Positions 40,726 to 52,350 are shown, numbered from the stretch's first letter. The stretch is 64,000 bases of DNA from Bartonella tribocorum (GCF_002778015.1 NZ_NJPP01000004.1:46852-110851), one strand, 5' to 3'. Translations and numbers: made by a program. Notes: generated by a model from the letters alone, not told the origin.

Positions 40726-41927
40726 ACTTTTAAACTAAATCAAACAAGAAACACATCACATCAATTATTTAATTTTAAACATTAAAATATCTTACTTAAT
40801 ATATTGATTTAATCAAAATATTTTACTCTTTGAAAATTTAAACGAGCTCTCTTCAAGAGCATCAATTTCTTTCATTTTTAATCTATTCATAATAAATTCT
40901 TAAAAATCACTTGCTTGTACGATACAAGCCGATTCGGCCATGGAGAATAAAACTCTTGAAAAAAGAATGCCTCATCATCTCAAAAAAAGTTATGAACATT
41001 ATCAAGTAACTTATTGATTTATGATGAATAATTTACTTTTTATATTGAATGAGCCACCAAATATCGCAAGATTTTCTCATTCCAAACCTGTTGCCTGTTA
41101 AAGAACTCAAAATCATTCGCTTGCACAAGGAAAGTGGAGAATTCTGCGTAGAGAAAAACGATACAAGAAAGGATTTTAAAGCGCCTCTTATGAAGCACCT
41201 TAAGAACCATTGCAACATTCGGGGCAAATGTGTGATGGCTTCAGCTTGCTCTTTTATGAAATCTAAAAATGGGGAAGCTCAATGAATTTACCACCCTTCA
41301 CAGACACTGTTGTAAAGTGGAGCTTTGGAACGTTGAAAGAGATCTCTATAGAAGATGACTAAAAATATGATCGTGCCAACCTAAATTCACCTTTTTAAAA
41401 AAGATACCTTCACAGTAGCAGCAAAATAAAGAAACACCCGATAAGGAGTGAAAAACCCCACCCAATTGCAACGTTTTATCCATACATACTTATATCAATA
41501 TTTGTAGAGATTGAACTTATACAGCATTTTATCATGTATAAACAACACAGTTTCAATATCATTTTAAATAATATGGATATCAATTGGCTAACGCCAAATC
41601 TTTAAATATCCACTTGATTTATTGTTCTAGTTACAATTATTTTTTTCAAAACTTGAGAGAAAACGATTGTTAAAAAATATAATAAATACATTTTATACAT
41701 TACTAAACTATTTTAATAAATAATTTCTTTATAAATTAAAATTTTTTATATATATTTAAAACTATTATATATTATACTTAAATATATGAATATTATTTTC
41801 ATATACAAGAAAGTAAGAAGTAAAATATCTAACAAAAATATCCTTTCCACTGAGTAAAAAGGAATAAACCTTGATCTTTACAAAGTGTACTCTAGTTACA
41901 ATTTAAATTCAGGCAAAGGAGAGTATC
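40726..41927. other. Gene-poor stretch with weak copies of the dispersed motif
   Basis: About 1.2 kb. Segments near 40868 (TTCATTTTTAATCTATTCATAA) and 41070 (TTTTCTCATTCCAAACCTG) resemble the motif at 20264 and 23835. A 78-codon plus-strand frame (41049-41285) and an antisense one cover the second copy, lack ribosome sites and look like artefacts of decay. The last 300 bp before glsB are extremely AT-rich. Confidence 0.45.
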
Positions 41928-42179
41928 ATGGAAAATGCAAACATCGGTTGGATTGCAGCCATTATTATCGGCGGGATTGCTGGTTGGGCTGCACAGTATA
42001 TTATGAAAAGCCAAACAGGGATACTGTTAAATATTATCTTAGGAATTATTGGCGCTGCGTTAGCGAGCTTCCTTTTTAGTCTTTTAGGCGTAAGTTTTGC
42101 TGGCTGGCTTGGTTATCTTATTTCAGGTTTTATTGGAGCCTGTATTCTTATATGGATAGGACGAAAAATTCGATCATAG
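41928..42179 (+). CDS. GlsB/YeaQ/YmgE-family small membrane protein
   Basis: The 83-residue protein has three hydrophobic spans, with the glycine-rich signatures AAIIIGGIAGWAAQYIM, LLNIILGIIGAALASFL and LISGFIGACILIWIGRKI of the transglycosylase-associated / stress-response family. Its exact role is unknown; homologues respond to stress or acid. An AAAGGAG ribosome site lies five to six bases before the ATG. It stands alone. Confidence 0.92.
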   Translation: MENANIGWIAAIIIGGIAGWAAQYIMKSQTGILLNIILGIIGAALASFLFSLLGVSFAGWLGYLISGFIGACILIWIGRKIRS

Positions 42180-43236
42180 GACATTTATTGCTTCAATCAG
42201 CTTTTGATGTTCAATAAAACAACTGGAATATTTTGAAATATTTCCCCATAATGCGTTGATACCATTTTGGGTATGATGGTGGAATGTTTAAGCTACGACT
42301 TCTGGCATACACCATCATGCATCTTAACGAGAAACAGTCAAAGGCTTTTATAAGGTACCTTTCCATATCTCTATAAACATACGCAGATCAGGAAAGCCGT
42401 GTATGTTATTTTAATGAAATACGAATTTATTTCTGTACCATATTTTGGGACCAAACGTACAACTCCAGCTCATCTTGCTATCATAGAAATCTACAAGGTT
42501 ACAAAGATCAATCAATGATGATGATGAAAAATCCTACTGCGTAATATTTCACGCCTATATACTTCATCAACAAAATCATTTTTACTAAAAAAACCCGGAG
42601 AGCTCTTTTGCATTCTTAAAAGCTAAAGATAGGAAGTAAGCGCAAAACGATAAAAAGAATTATTCTAGTATGCAAAATAAAAAAACAAACGTTATTGATA
42701 CATTCCCTTTTTCTTTTCCGAATTTGTTATCACTTATCAATTAAAGGGATTTAAAGTGTTTAATATAAAAATTTAAATGATGATGTATTCTTTTAACTTA
42801 AATTTTAACAAGGCTATATAAACACTGCTAATAGAAAATAATTTTATTATAATAATTTAAGTATTCTATATAAAGGTTTTTCTCCTCTTAAAATTTCCTC
42901 TTTATATTGATATAGATGAATTCTTCATCCCTTTTTCATATGCGTTACAAACAGGTATTAAAGTATGAAATACCCCACCCTTTCCCATTGTTCTATCAAG
43001 AAAACTCTATAACGCATGATCTGAAAGTACTCCAAATAAAGCATTATAGATTATTTTGCTCTTTTAATGAAAATAACGCTATAATCTATTCTCTACATCT
43101 CTTCTTTTAAAGATCTTTGCTCTTGATTTTCCCTTTGATATTTTTCTTTTAAAATCTTGCTGCTTTTATACGCTTATATTACAATAAAACCATCTCTTTA
43201 GCGCACCCAGCATAGACATATAGAATAGGATTTTAG
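42180..43236. other. Gene-poor stretch
   Basis: About 1.06 kb. A 64-codon plus-strand frame at 42916-43110 has no ribosome site or domain. No RNA gene or strong hairpin is recognised. The stretch is AT-rich and stop-dense. Confidence 0.45.
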
Positions 43237-43761
43237 ATGTGGAGTACAATGATGTCTGATCTTGAAGATTCTATCTTACCACCTCTAAAGTGGCTCAGTG
43301 ATCAAAACCCTCCCGTACCAGAGAACATTCGCGATTGGCTTATGGAATTGGGCTCGATGACGCTGCGATTAAAAAAATATTGCACCTGCCTCGAAGTTCA
43401 ACAACAACGCGAATGTTTTATTACACGAGATAAATTAAAAGAAGAAGCAGAACATCTCCCTAAAAGTACCCGTTATTGGCTACGCGAAGTCATATTGATG
43501 GGAGATAATAAACCTTGGCTCCTTGGACGCACTGTCATCCCACAAGAAACCCTTCTACACAATCAAACCTTGATGCATTTAGGAACAACCCCTTTAGGAC
43601 AATATTTATTTAACAGCGATAAATTAACCCGCGATTACATTCATATTGGTCAACAAGGCGCTCTATGGGCACGCCGCTCCCGTTTACGACTAACGGATAG
43701 GCCATTATTGCTAACTGAGCTGTTTTTAACAGACTCACCCCTCTACCTTCAGCATACATAG
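43237..43761 (+). CDS. ubiC: Chorismate--pyruvate lyase-like protein
   Basis: UbiC makes 4-hydroxybenzoate from chorismate, the entry step of ubiquinone synthesis. The 174-residue protein ends with the family block [15 protein letters not shown], then [19 protein letters not shown] and [11 protein letters not shown]. These are the conserved arginine/glutamate residues that bind product. [13 protein letters not shown] matches the central motif. The ATG at 43237 follows AGGATTTTAG; two later in-frame ATGs (43249, 43252) are alternatives. No ubiA is nearby. Length is close to the E. coli enzyme. Confidence 0.88.
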   Translation: MWSTMMSDLEDSILPPLKWLSDQNPPVPENIRDWLMELGSMTLRLKKYCTCLEVQQQRECFITRDKLKEEAEHLPKSTRYWLREVILMGDNKPWLLGRTVIPQETLLHNQTLMHLGTTPLGQYLFNSDKLTRDYIHIGQQGALWARRSRLRLTDRPLLLTELFLTDSPLYLQHT

Positions 43762-44406
43762 AGGATACTTATTTTATTCTGCACAATGTCTAGATTTCAT
43801 ATAGCTTTAAAGCAAAATTTTTCAAAATTGCCTCAAAACAAATTACAAACAAAGGGTTGTTTTCCAAATATTTCTTTATCTTAGCTGAAAAATGTTTCTC
43901 ACAAAAAAGCATTTTCAAATTCTGCATTCCTTATCACAATCATGAAAACCAGTGCTTGAATTCAAGCAGATACGCACCATATTAATAAAATCATCTGCAT
44001 TCAACTTCTCGTCGAGTAAAGAGCTCTCTTGGAAAATAATAACAACTCTCTATCCAATAAGTGCTTTGAATCATCAAAAAAGACAACAAAATACGCCTAC
44101 AAAAAGTTTGAAATTCGGATGAGTTAGCTTTTTCCTGCTATCCCATTTTTTATCTTTAACAGTAAAAACAACAAATCTTTTTAGTTTTTTTAATGATATA
44201 ACAGCTTTGAAGAACAACAAAATATAAGATAGAAAAAATATTTTATTGCCCCATGAGCCCCAAAAAACAGCTTTGTTCATTTCAAAGGATTATTTTCTTG
44301 ATAAGAGCTTTGTGTATAAAATAAACACCATTGATCAATATCCTACTGACGAACAAAGGCCTCGCACAATAAAAAATATTTTCCCATTCCTTTGAATTGA
44401 TAAAAC
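43762..44406. other. Non-coding gap between convergent ubiC and yqeY
   Basis: About 645 bp, AT-rich. A 68-codon minus-strand frame (44074-44280) is unsupported by a ribosome site or domain. No terminator hairpin is convincing. Confidence 0.45.
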
Positions 44407-44859
44407 CTATTGCAATTTTTTACGAAGACTAGTGCACACTTTAGAAAAATTCATTTGCCCCGCATAGCGTTCTTTAAGCCACGCCATCACCTTACCAATA
44501 TCACGTAATTTTTCAGCTTTCGTTTGTGCCAAAGCTTCGCAAATAACCTGTTCTACTTCTATCTCCTTAAGCTGATAGGGAAGAAATTCACGAATAACCT
44601 CTATTTCTGCTTGTTCTTTTTCTGCTAACTCCAAGCAACCAGACTCTTTATAGGCTCGCATTAATTCTTCACGCTGTTGAAGCATTTTAGTAAAAACAGA
44701 CTGTATCTGCTGATCATCCACTTCTCGCTTTCCCTCATCATAATAAAGAATATCACGATCTCTAACCGCAGCATTCATTAAACGAAGTGTAGTAAGACGT
44801 GCACTATCTTGCGTTTTCAAAGCAACCTTAAGAGCCCCATCAATTTGGTCACGCAACAT
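44407..44859 (-). CDS. GatB/YqeY-domain protein
   Basis: The 150-residue helical protein matches the YqeY family, which shares its fold with the C-terminal domain of GatB. Visible family segments are TLRLMNAAVRDRDILYYDE, FTKMLQQREELMRAYKESG, AEIEVIREFLPYQL and IGKVMAWLKERYAGQMNFSK. A role in tRNA-dependent amidation has been suggested from fold alone. The ATG at 44859 is chosen over an upstream TTG. It diverges from carA, an arrangement conserved in related Alphaproteobacteria, where carA, yqeY, dnaG and rpoD often lie together. Confidence 0.92.
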   Translation of the reverse strand: MLRDQIDGALKVALKTQDSARLTTLRLMNAAVRDRDILYYDEGKREVDDQQIQSVFTKMLQQREELMRAYKESGCLELAEKEQAEIEVIREFLPYQLKEIEVEQVICEALAQTKAEKLRDIGKVMAWLKERYAGQMNFSKVCTSLRKKLQ

Positions 44860-45123
44860 AAATCTACCCAATTTTGTTCAAGCGGAAAGCGTCTTTTAAC
44901 CAATCTTTATCCATCTTGCAATGGAAGATAAAAAATAAAAATAATTGAAGTCTCGATATTAGAAAAGAGAAAAACAAGACTTTACCTCTTCATGGAATCC
45001 CCTTATAGTTTTTATTTTAAGCAAAACATGACTGGAATAATAGACACAGCATCTGTTAGAGGTATGGTTTTTGTGTAAAATTAACCATTATACCTTTCAG
45101 AAAATAAATTGTGGATACACCCT

Positions 45124-46320
45124 ATGATACAGACAATTTCATCGAGCAGACCTTGGAGTATCAGCAAACCCACAGCCCTCTTAGTCTTAGCTGATGGAAC
45201 CGTCATCAAAGGCAAAGGAGCTGGTGCGACAGGGGTTGCTGAAGCTGAAGTGTGTTTTAATACCGCCATCACAGGCTATGAAGAAATCCTTACAGACCCA
45301 TCATACACACAACAAATCGTTAATTTTACTTTTCCTCATATAGGAAATGTAGGGGCAAATAGTGAAGATATTGAATCTCTCACTCCTCTCAACTATCATG
45401 GTGCTGTTGGCGCTATTTTTAAGGCAGATATTACACATCCTTCAAATTATCGTGCCAATGAAAATCTTCATCAATGGCTAAAAGCCCGTAAAATTATTGC
45501 ACTTTGTGGTATTGATACACGCGCACTCACAATTCTTATTCGTGAAAAGGGTGCGCAAAATGCTGTCATTGCGCATCATTCTGATGGAAACTTTGATATT
45601 CCTTCTTTGAAAAAACGTGCGCAAAAATGGCACGGTCTCATCAATCTTGACCTTACGAAAGAAGTATCATCTCAATCATCAATGCAATGGGATGAAGAAC
45701 CATGGTGTTGGAATAAAGGATATGGCACAAACAATGAGCACAATCTTCACATCGTTGCCATTGATTATGGTATTAAACGCAATATTCTTCGCCTTATGGC
45801 AAAACAAAAAGCACGCATTACTGTTGTGCCTGCCCACACAACAGCAAAAGAAATTCTGGCAATGAATCCTGATGGTGTTTTTCTTTCTAATGGACCAGGA
45901 GATCCAGCGGCTACATCTCAATATGCCATTCCAACAATCAACACATTGATTGATCATAATTTACCAATTTTTGGAATATGTCTTGGTCATCAACTGCTTG
46001 CTCTTGCTGTTGGCGCAAAAACCGTAAAAATGCACCAAGGACATCACGGTGCAAACCACCCCGTTAAAGATCTTAACAGTGGAAAAGTTGAGATTGTATC
46101 AATGAATCACGGTTTTGCTGTAGATGCAACCTCTTTACCAAAACATGTCCAAGAAACACACATCTCTCTCTTTGATGGTTCTAATTGTGGTATTCGCATC
46201 ATTGGAAAACCTGTTTTTTCTGTTCAATATCACCCCGAAGCTTCTCCTGGACCCCAAGATAGTCACTACCTCTTTCAGCATTTCTGTGATCTCATTATGA
46301 ATTATAAAAAAATATCTTGA
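45124..46320 (+). CDS. carA: Carbamoyl-phosphate synthase small subunit (glutamine amidotransferase)
   Basis: CarA releases ammonia from glutamine for carbamoyl phosphate made by CarB, feeding arginine and pyrimidine synthesis. The 398-residue protein has the CPSase small-chain N-terminal domain (AEVCFNTAITGYEEILTDPS) and a class I amidotransferase domain. The latter carries SNGPGDP, nucleophile Cys286 in FGICLGHQL, and HPEASPGPQD supplying the His-Glu pair. The ATG at 45124 is chosen; a TTG five codons upstream is possible. carB is not in this window. Confidence 0.96.
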   Translation: MIQTISSSRPWSISKPTALLVLADGTVIKGKGAGATGVAEAEVCFNTAITGYEEILTDPSYTQQIVNFTFPHIGNVGANSEDIESLTPLNYHGAVGAIFKADITHPSNYRANENLHQWLKARKIIALCGIDTRALTILIREKGAQNAVIAHHSDGNFDIPSLKKRAQKWHGLINLDLTKEVSSQSSMQWDEEPWCWNKGYGTNNEHNLHIVAIDYGIKRNILRLMAKQKARITVVPAHTTAKEILAMNPDGVFLSNGPGDPAATSQYAIPTINTLIDHNLPIFGICLGHQLLALAVGAKTVKMHQGHHGANHPVKDLNSGKVEIVSMNHGFAVDATSLPKHVQETHISLFDGSNCGIRIIGKPVFSVQYHPEASPGPQDSHYLFQHFCDLIMNYKKIS

Positions 46321-46345
46321 AACAAAATATCTCACCTTCTCGCTT

Positions 46346-46370
46346 CTCTTCTTTGAAGAGTGTCTTTTTC
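46346..46370 (+). terminator. Probable terminator of carA
   Basis: CTCTTC-TTT-GAAGAG (46346-46360) is followed by TGTCTTTTTC, 25 bp after the carA stop. It is a short stem with a fair T-run. Confidence 0.5.
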
Positions 46371-47188
46371 TTAACGCATAACGATACTATTACCGACCAT
46401 TTTTTGAGTGAGTATTATCACTCATCATTTCGCAATTAAAATAAAAGACTTAGCAATTTCAATGAGAACACTAGCGTAAAACTTTCTCCCTCTCCTGCTG
46501 TTCATTTTCATGCCCCTCTTTTTTGGACCCCTCATTTTAAGATATTATATCCTATCAATCAAAATCACAGGCTTACATCCTCCAAGAAAAATGAGTGTGT
46601 CAATATTTGAGTGCCTCACTAAAAGCTATCGTAATATTGGAAACTGGTAAAGTGAATGATGATGCATCTTTTATAAATAGAGAGAAATGTGTATTGTGAA
46701 TCTTATACCATTTATAGAAACTGTTCTCTTCTATTCTTCATCGGCACTATCATGAAATTGGTGTGACCTTCTTGAAAACGATAAAGCCGAATAAAAAATG
46801 ATAGCTCGAAAAGGCTTTACAACTTTATATTCTTCCAAAATGAGATTTTTTTGATTTCCAAAATGATGCAAATAAATATACGCAATATTTTACTTCCAGT
46901 TTGGATATAAAAAAACTTAAATTGTTCGCATAACACTAAGGAATCTAACACTATGGCGTCTTCTTCAACATACTGTCCCATGAGTACTGAATGTTGATAA
47001 AAAAACACGGGCTTTATGATGCATAACAATCCAACAAAACAAAAAAATTATTTGCAATGAATGAAAAGGATATGTCGGTATTTTATACAATACTTTGCAA
47101 GACAAACATTACAAAAAAACTTTCTGCCTATCAAATATAATGTTTGTGCATTCTCTAGCAAAATATTCTGACCCACCCCATTTACAAA
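46371..47188. other. Non-coding gap between convergent carA and the MFS gene
   Basis: About 820 bp, AT-rich. A 70-codon minus-strand frame at 46817-47029 has no ribosome site. No gene, RNA or repeat is supported. Confidence 0.45.
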
Positions 47189-48415
47189 TTAACGTACGCG
47201 TACCCGCAAGGCAAAAATGACCGTTGCAACAACAAGAAGCAAAAAGCCTCCAACAAAAGGAGCACCAGAAAAATAAAACAGTGCATTTTTATCTATAAAA
47301 CATTCAAAAAGAAACACATAAAAAACAGAACCAAATATTAAACTCAATGAAAAAACCGATGTCATCGCTCCTTGTAGTTCTCCTTGTGCATTTATAGGCA
47401 CCTGCGCTGAAGCAATAGAACGGATAGGGGCATGAACAAGATATTCAAGCATTGTACACATACAAACCATATAAACCATCCACCCCTTTGTTGCGAAGGT
47501 ATAGCCCAGCATAGCAACAGATGCAAACAAAAGCCCCACAATAACAATATGCCAATCACTCCATCGCTTAGCAAAATAAGGCAAAATAAGAGCAACGACA
47601 ACAAATTGGCTTATCCCAAAAACACTATAAGATAACCCAATCGAAAATGAACTCCAATCATAGCGTTCTTTCGCAATGAATGCCCAAATGCTTAACCATA
47701 TAGATTCCGCAAACAAATAAAGAAAAAAGACCACCAACACCCAAAGAACCATCGGATATTGCTTCAATTGCCAAAAAGCGCCTAAAGGATTTGCCCGCTT
47801 AATATCAAAAAATCGCCTATTCCATAAAGAAAGAGTTTCTGGAAACATAACCCAAGCAAAAATAAAATTAACGAGAGAAAAACCAGTCGCAAAATAAAAC
47901 GGGATACGCGGACCAAACTGACCTAGAAAACCACCCATAAACGCCCCTAAAATAAACCCTAATGCAGATGCAACACCTAATAGGCCAAAATTGCGTGTAC
48001 GGTTTTTTTCATCCGATATATCAGCAAGATAAGCCGTACAAGTTGCAAAACTAGTGCCACTTATCCCTGATAAAAGCCGCCCGATAAATAACATAGAATA
48101 GCTCCATGCTATAGCACATATCAGATTATCGAGAGCAAAGCAGATAATAGAAACAAGCAAAATAGGACGACGACCATAACGATCAGAAAGATTACCAATA
48201 ACAGGAGCAAACAAAAACTGCATCATTGAATAAGCTGCCAGTAATTTTCCTCTTTCTACAAAAGATGTACTCACATCTCTTCCTGTTAACTGAGAAAAAT
48301 ATTCAGGCAAAACAGGACAAATGATTGCAATGCTAAGAATATCTAACAATAAAATGATAAACACCAAAATCAGTCCACGCTGGACAAACTTCTTATTGAA
48401 CATCTCATCTTGCAT
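47189..48415 (-). CDS. MFS drug exporter of the Tet(A)-like group
   Basis: The 408-residue protein has 12 hydrophobic spans in two halves. Loop 2-3 carries the MFS motif GNLSDRYGRRPILL, and span 4-5 has GRLLSGISGTSFATCTAYLA and then LGFILGAFMGGFLG, as in DHA1-type tetracycline/multidrug antiporters. A proton-driven efflux role is likely, but the substrate cannot be inferred. The ATG at 48415 is used; a GTG three codons upstream and an ATG at 48403 are alternatives, and none has a strong ribosome site. It is an isolated gene. Confidence 0.88.
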   Translation of the reverse strand: MQDEMFNKKFVQRGLILVFIILLLDILSIAIICPVLPEYFSQLTGRDVSTSFVERGKLLAAYSMMQFLFAPVIGNLSDRYGRRPILLVSIICFALDNLICAIAWSYSMLFIGRLLSGISGTSFATCTAYLADISDEKNRTRNFGLLGVASALGFILGAFMGGFLGQFGPRIPFYFATGFSLVNFIFAWVMFPETLSLWNRRFFDIKRANPLGAFWQLKQYPMVLWVLVVFFLYLFAESIWLSIWAFIAKERYDWSSFSIGLSYSVFGISQFVVVALILPYFAKRWSDWHIVIVGLLFASVAMLGYTFATKGWMVYMVCMCTMLEYLVHAPIRSIASAQVPINAQGELQGAMTSVFSLSLIFGSVFYVFLFECFIDKNALFYFSGAPFVGGFLLLVVATVIFALRVRVR

Positions 48416-48978
48416 GACATACACACTATTTTACATATATAGCCACTCCCCCCTTGTCTTTTGCCAAGTTCTCTTTTTTAAAACTATTCTATACCGTATA
48501 ATTTTCACATACAAAATAGTAAATAAATTAAAAACTCAAATAAGAGTCAAGTTAAAAATATAATTTACTTTAAATTATTAAATATTAATAAGAACAAATC
48601 AAGTCTCAAGGGATATAGAATATTCGAACAATTTTAGAAACATTATGATTAAGTTTATCAAACATCATTTCCCCTTTTCATACCACTCCTTTCAAACGTC
48701 TCAATTCTATTGAGATACATCAGATATTCCATAATACCTATAATTATTAAAATCTTTAAAAAGATAAGCTTTTAAAAATTTTTTACCCTCAGAATATACA
48801 GTAAGGTTAAAGAAGAAGAATCAAAAGAGCTTAAAACTGTAAAAAACTGATCATATTTATTGAACACCTCAATGATTATATGCTATTATTAAATCCAATA
48901 ATGATTTAATAAGCATGAGGAAATACCACTTTTCGTGAGAGTTTGCCGTAAACTGTTGATTAAAAAATGGTGTATACA
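48416..48978. other. Divergent non-coding region
   Basis: About 560 bp between the divergent MFS and DUF1460 genes. It is very AT-rich and should contain both promoters. No clear -35/-10 pair or operator palindrome stands out. Confidence 0.45.
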
Positions 48979-49836
48979 ATGCAAAAAATATCGCAATTCA
49001 TTCTCATTTTAATGTTAGTGACAGGATGTGAAGTTCAAAATTCTGATTCACAAAAGGGTGTTTTAGAAAATAAAATAGAGACCCAACAAACAACCGGCGT
49101 AGAGCTAGAAACAACCAACGTAGAGCTAGATCCTTATACTTTAAATAAATTAAATGCTCTTCTCAAAAAACGTTCAGAAACAAGTGATCACGAAAAAGGA
49201 GCCCTGATTGACGTTCTTTCCAAAGCTTTTTTAGGAACACCTTACAAAGCCAATATGTTACATGGCTCAGAAAAGATACCAGAAAAACTCATCATTGATT
49301 TTAGAGGCTTGGATTGCTTTACTTATCTGGATTATGTTGAAGCATTGCGCAAATCAACATCCCCGAAAGAATTCGTAAATAATGTCATAAGAACGCGTTA
49401 CATTAAGGGGAATGTTCATTTTTTAGATCGAAAACATTTTTTTACAGACTGGGCTTATAGAGAATATAAACTCGCCACTGACATTACCGCTGAAATAAGT
49501 CCTCATGCAGTCAGCATAGAAAAATATCTCAATAAAAAAGCTGATGATGGAGCCTACCTTCCTGGACTTCCAGTTGTGAAACGCACAATAACGTATATTC
49601 CAAGTAACTTTATTAATGAAGAGGTTATAAGCCGTTTAAAATCAGGGGATTTCATTGGCATTTATACAAAACTTGCGGGATTGGATGTAACACATGTGGG
49701 GTTCTTTATCATGACAGAAAAAGGGCCAATGTTACGAAATGCTTCTTCACGAAAAGAAAATGAAAAAGTCGTCGATTCACCTTTTATGGATTATGTTGCA
49801 AAAACACCAGGAATTATTGTTTTAAGAGCTCTTTAA
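48979..49836 (+). CDS. DUF1460 lipoprotein, NlpC/P60-like amidase fold
   Basis: The 285-residue protein begins with a lipoprotein signal (FILILMLVTGC, lipobox VTGC with Cys near residue 18). A short repetitive linker follows (GVELETTNVELD). The DUF1460 domain then carries GLDCFTYLDYVEAL with the probable catalytic Cys and DVTHVGFFI with the probable His. DUF1460 members are putative N-acetylmuramoyl-L-alanine amidase-like peptidases of the envelope. The ATG at 48979 follows GGTG by seven bases; an ATG at 48967 in frame is possible. Confidence 0.82.
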   Translation: MQKISQFILILMLVTGCEVQNSDSQKGVLENKIETQQTTGVELETTNVELDPYTLNKLNALLKKRSETSDHEKGALIDVLSKAFLGTPYKANMLHGSEKIPEKLIIDFRGLDCFTYLDYVEALRKSTSPKEFVNNVIRTRYIKGNVHFLDRKHFFTDWAYREYKLATDITAEISPHAVSIEKYLNKKADDGAYLPGLPVVKRTITYIPSNFINEEVISRLKSGDFIGIYTKLAGLDVTHVGFFIMTEKGPMLRNASSRKENEKVVDSPFMDYVAKTPGIIVLRAL

Positions 49837-51441
49837 GAACATCATAACGATATGAAAGAGCTTTTCTATTCTTAATAGATATCCTGAAGTTATTTAGATA
49901 AACATCGAGTTTCCGACAAGCTACACGGATAAAATCATTTTTGGAGAAATGACGGATTTATAATGACCTTTACGGACTAAAAGCTGAAGAGAAAAAAAAC
50001 TTTGTTGTCGTGTCATGCCTTCTTTTCATATTCTCGAGCTAAGAATTATCTATAGATTAGTGCCGATCTGATCTTTATGAGTACATAAAAATATATCGTT
50101 TTTTTGTAAGAATAAGTAAAACAAGATATGTTACGATTGTTGTTTCACTAGGCCTTTTTATAAAAATGTGATCTATCTCTCCAATTTATTGCATATAAAT
50201 TTTGACTTTATAGCGTTGTTTGCCTCAAAAGTCTTTGCTTTTTCTTATTGTCTATAAAGTCAAATCGCCCTAAAGCAGCAGCATATTTAAGATAAAAATT
50301 CAAATATACCAATAATGGACGAGCAGTTGCAAAATTTTGATGCTCGATTGTGAATGAGCATATTGCATAACCTATTCAGAATCATCTCCAAAGCAATAAA
50401 AAGATAGCCTCATTAAAAAAGAATATGAAGGCATCAATAAAAAACGATTTCCATCTTTACCATCATTCTTTAGTTCAGCTTTGCTGACTTTCTAAAGCAT
50501 CTAAAAGCAATACCTTTGAAAGAGTAGAGATATACGCATGATCTTTTTTCAATTCTTTAATGGAGGCTACTCAGCTTTCATACAAAATAGAGCACTCAAA
50601 AAACACATTGTATTGTTCAGCGCTTATTTCAAAGATATACTACCATTCTCCACCATTTTACAGTAATCATGCGACATAATGATAAAATCCTTCATAAAAG
50701 AAGATATGCCCCTCCAAACCCATTGTATAGCAGCTAGCAGCATTTTTACTTCTTTTTCCACAACGGACTTCTACGTGCCAACCTCGCTTATAATATGCAA
50801 ATGAATATTTTGATGCGTTCATCCTAAACAGATTGGATATGAAAAAATGCTGTATTTATATATTTCATTTAGCTTACAGAACAACAAATTATTATATGCC
50901 AATAAGGCCAATAAGATTGTATCCATAAAATAATACATTTGTTACCAATAATCACGATGCTTAATTTACGATCACCAGCTTAAAAATCCTATTTATGACT
51001 TTTATATAAGATTTATAATTAAGCCTCATTAAATTTATTATGAAAGCTTTATTCTTCCTTGCCCTCCCCAAAAGAGGACTATTCTCAACGGTCCCGTAAA
51101 CAATCCTTCCTCTTAAAGCAAATTACAGCAATTAACTATTTCATATGATTTACGTAAGCTCACCGACTGGCCTTGCGACTAAATATTGACCGCACACTCT
51201 AAAAACACTTAATAGATAAAATTTTATAGGCCTTATCTCACCATACTTTAAATGACTGTGTACAGAAATAGAATAAATCTTGCTTGGGGAACCTTAGTTC
51301 AACTTTCTTCTTTATTGATGCAAAAATAAAATTACCAAAAGAGCATCCCCCAAAAGCATCATTGTATTTTTAAGAGATATGAACTGCGTCACCGTAAAAA
51401 TAATATTTGTAACATAACAGGCAATTTGAAAAAAAATCTTT
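49837..51441. other. Long gene-poor stretch with the second copy of a decayed segment
   Basis: About 1.6 kb with no supportable gene. From roughly 50060 to 50570 it is colinear with 17990-18520, as shared blocks in the same order show. Everything here is stop-dense and AT-rich. It is best read as the remains of an element present at least twice. Confidence 0.5.
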
Positions 51442-52350
51442 TTATATAAAAGGTATCATCGTTGTCCCTGGAGGTAATTTTGCCTCATCTTCAGGCTCGA
51501 CATGAATAGAAATACGTACATTATCAAATTCTTTTTGAAGAACAGTCTCAATTTTATCACAAATTTTATGGGCTTCTCCGACCTGCATGACAGCTGGCAC
51601 AACCAAATGAAACTCTATAAAAGTAACCCTACCAGCCACACGTGTCCGTAAGTCATGGATCTCAAGTGCACCATCTGCATTCGCAGAAATCAGCTCTCGA
51701 ATCCGTATGGTTTCATTCAATTCAACGCCAACATCCATTAATCCTTGAACAGCATTCCTAATCACTTTCCAGCCCTGTAAGAGAATATTAACAGCAACGA
51801 TTATCGCTAAAATAGGATCTAAAATTCCCCATCCCCCTACAAAACCAGCAATTAGACCAATTAAAATTGCAAGGGAAGTAAAAACATCCGTTATGAAATG
51901 CACGCCATCAGCTTTAAGAGCGGGTGAACGATGGCGTTTTCCCTGCCCAATAAGAACCATTCCCCACATGCAATTTATAACAGTTGCAACAAGATGAATA
52001 ACAAGCCATATTCCGGGTTTTTGCAATAATTTAACAGTAGAAAGCGCTATCCATGCTTCTCTTAAAATAACAATTGCCGCAACAATAATGAGGACCCCTT
52101 CAAGAATCGCGGAAAAATATTCCGCTTTATGATGTCCAAAAGGATGATCATGATCTTCTGGCTTCATACTTACTTTAACAGCCCACCATGCCGCCAATGA
52201 TGCAAGGATATTGACAATTGATTCCAATGCATCAGAATAAAGCGCAACCGACACTGTGATGTGATATGCCCAATATTTCAAAGCAAAAACAATACACGCA
52301 ATAAAAATAGAATATAAAGTTAAGCTTTGTATATTGATTTTTTCATTCAT
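51442..52350 (-). CDS. Cation diffusion facilitator (CDF) metal transporter
   Basis: The 302-residue protein has six spans in its first 200 residues. The metal site residues are in SVALYSDALESIVN (span 2) and HFITDVFTSLAIL (span 5); the DHDHPFGHHKAEYFS loop lies between spans 2 and 3. A C-terminal cytoplasmic domain (TFIEFHLVVPAVMQV) follows, as in zinc/iron/manganese CDF antiporters. It probably exports a divalent metal. The ATG at 52350 follows AAGGACGAGG; an upstream start in the same frame is less likely. Confidence 0.93.
   Translation of the reverse strand: MNEKINIQSLTLYSIFIACIVFALKYWAYHITVSVALYSDALESIVNILASLAAWWAVKVSMKPEDHDHPFGHHKAEYFSAILEGVLIIVAAIVILREAWIALSTVKLLQKPGIWLVIHLVATVINCMWGMVLIGQGKRHRSPALKADGVHFITDVFTSLAILIGLIAGFVGGWGILDPILAIIVAVNILLQGWKVIRNAVQGLMDVGVELNETIRIRELISANADGALEIHDLRTRVAGRVTFIEFHLVVPAVMQVGEAHKICDKIETVLQKEFDNVRISIHVEPEDEAKLPPGTTMIPFI

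Noticed and set aside
41033..41285. Overlapping frames on both strands
   Set aside because: They cover a copy of the dispersed motif in a decayed region; no ribosome site or domain supports either.
44074..44280. 68-codon minus-strand frame between ubiC and yqeY
   Set aside because: Hydrophobic by AT-richness only; no ribosome site and no family.
50060..50570. A ribosomal or transfer RNA in the long gap
   Set aside because: No cloverleaf or rRNA core sequence is present; the similarity is to the decayed segment at 17990-18520.
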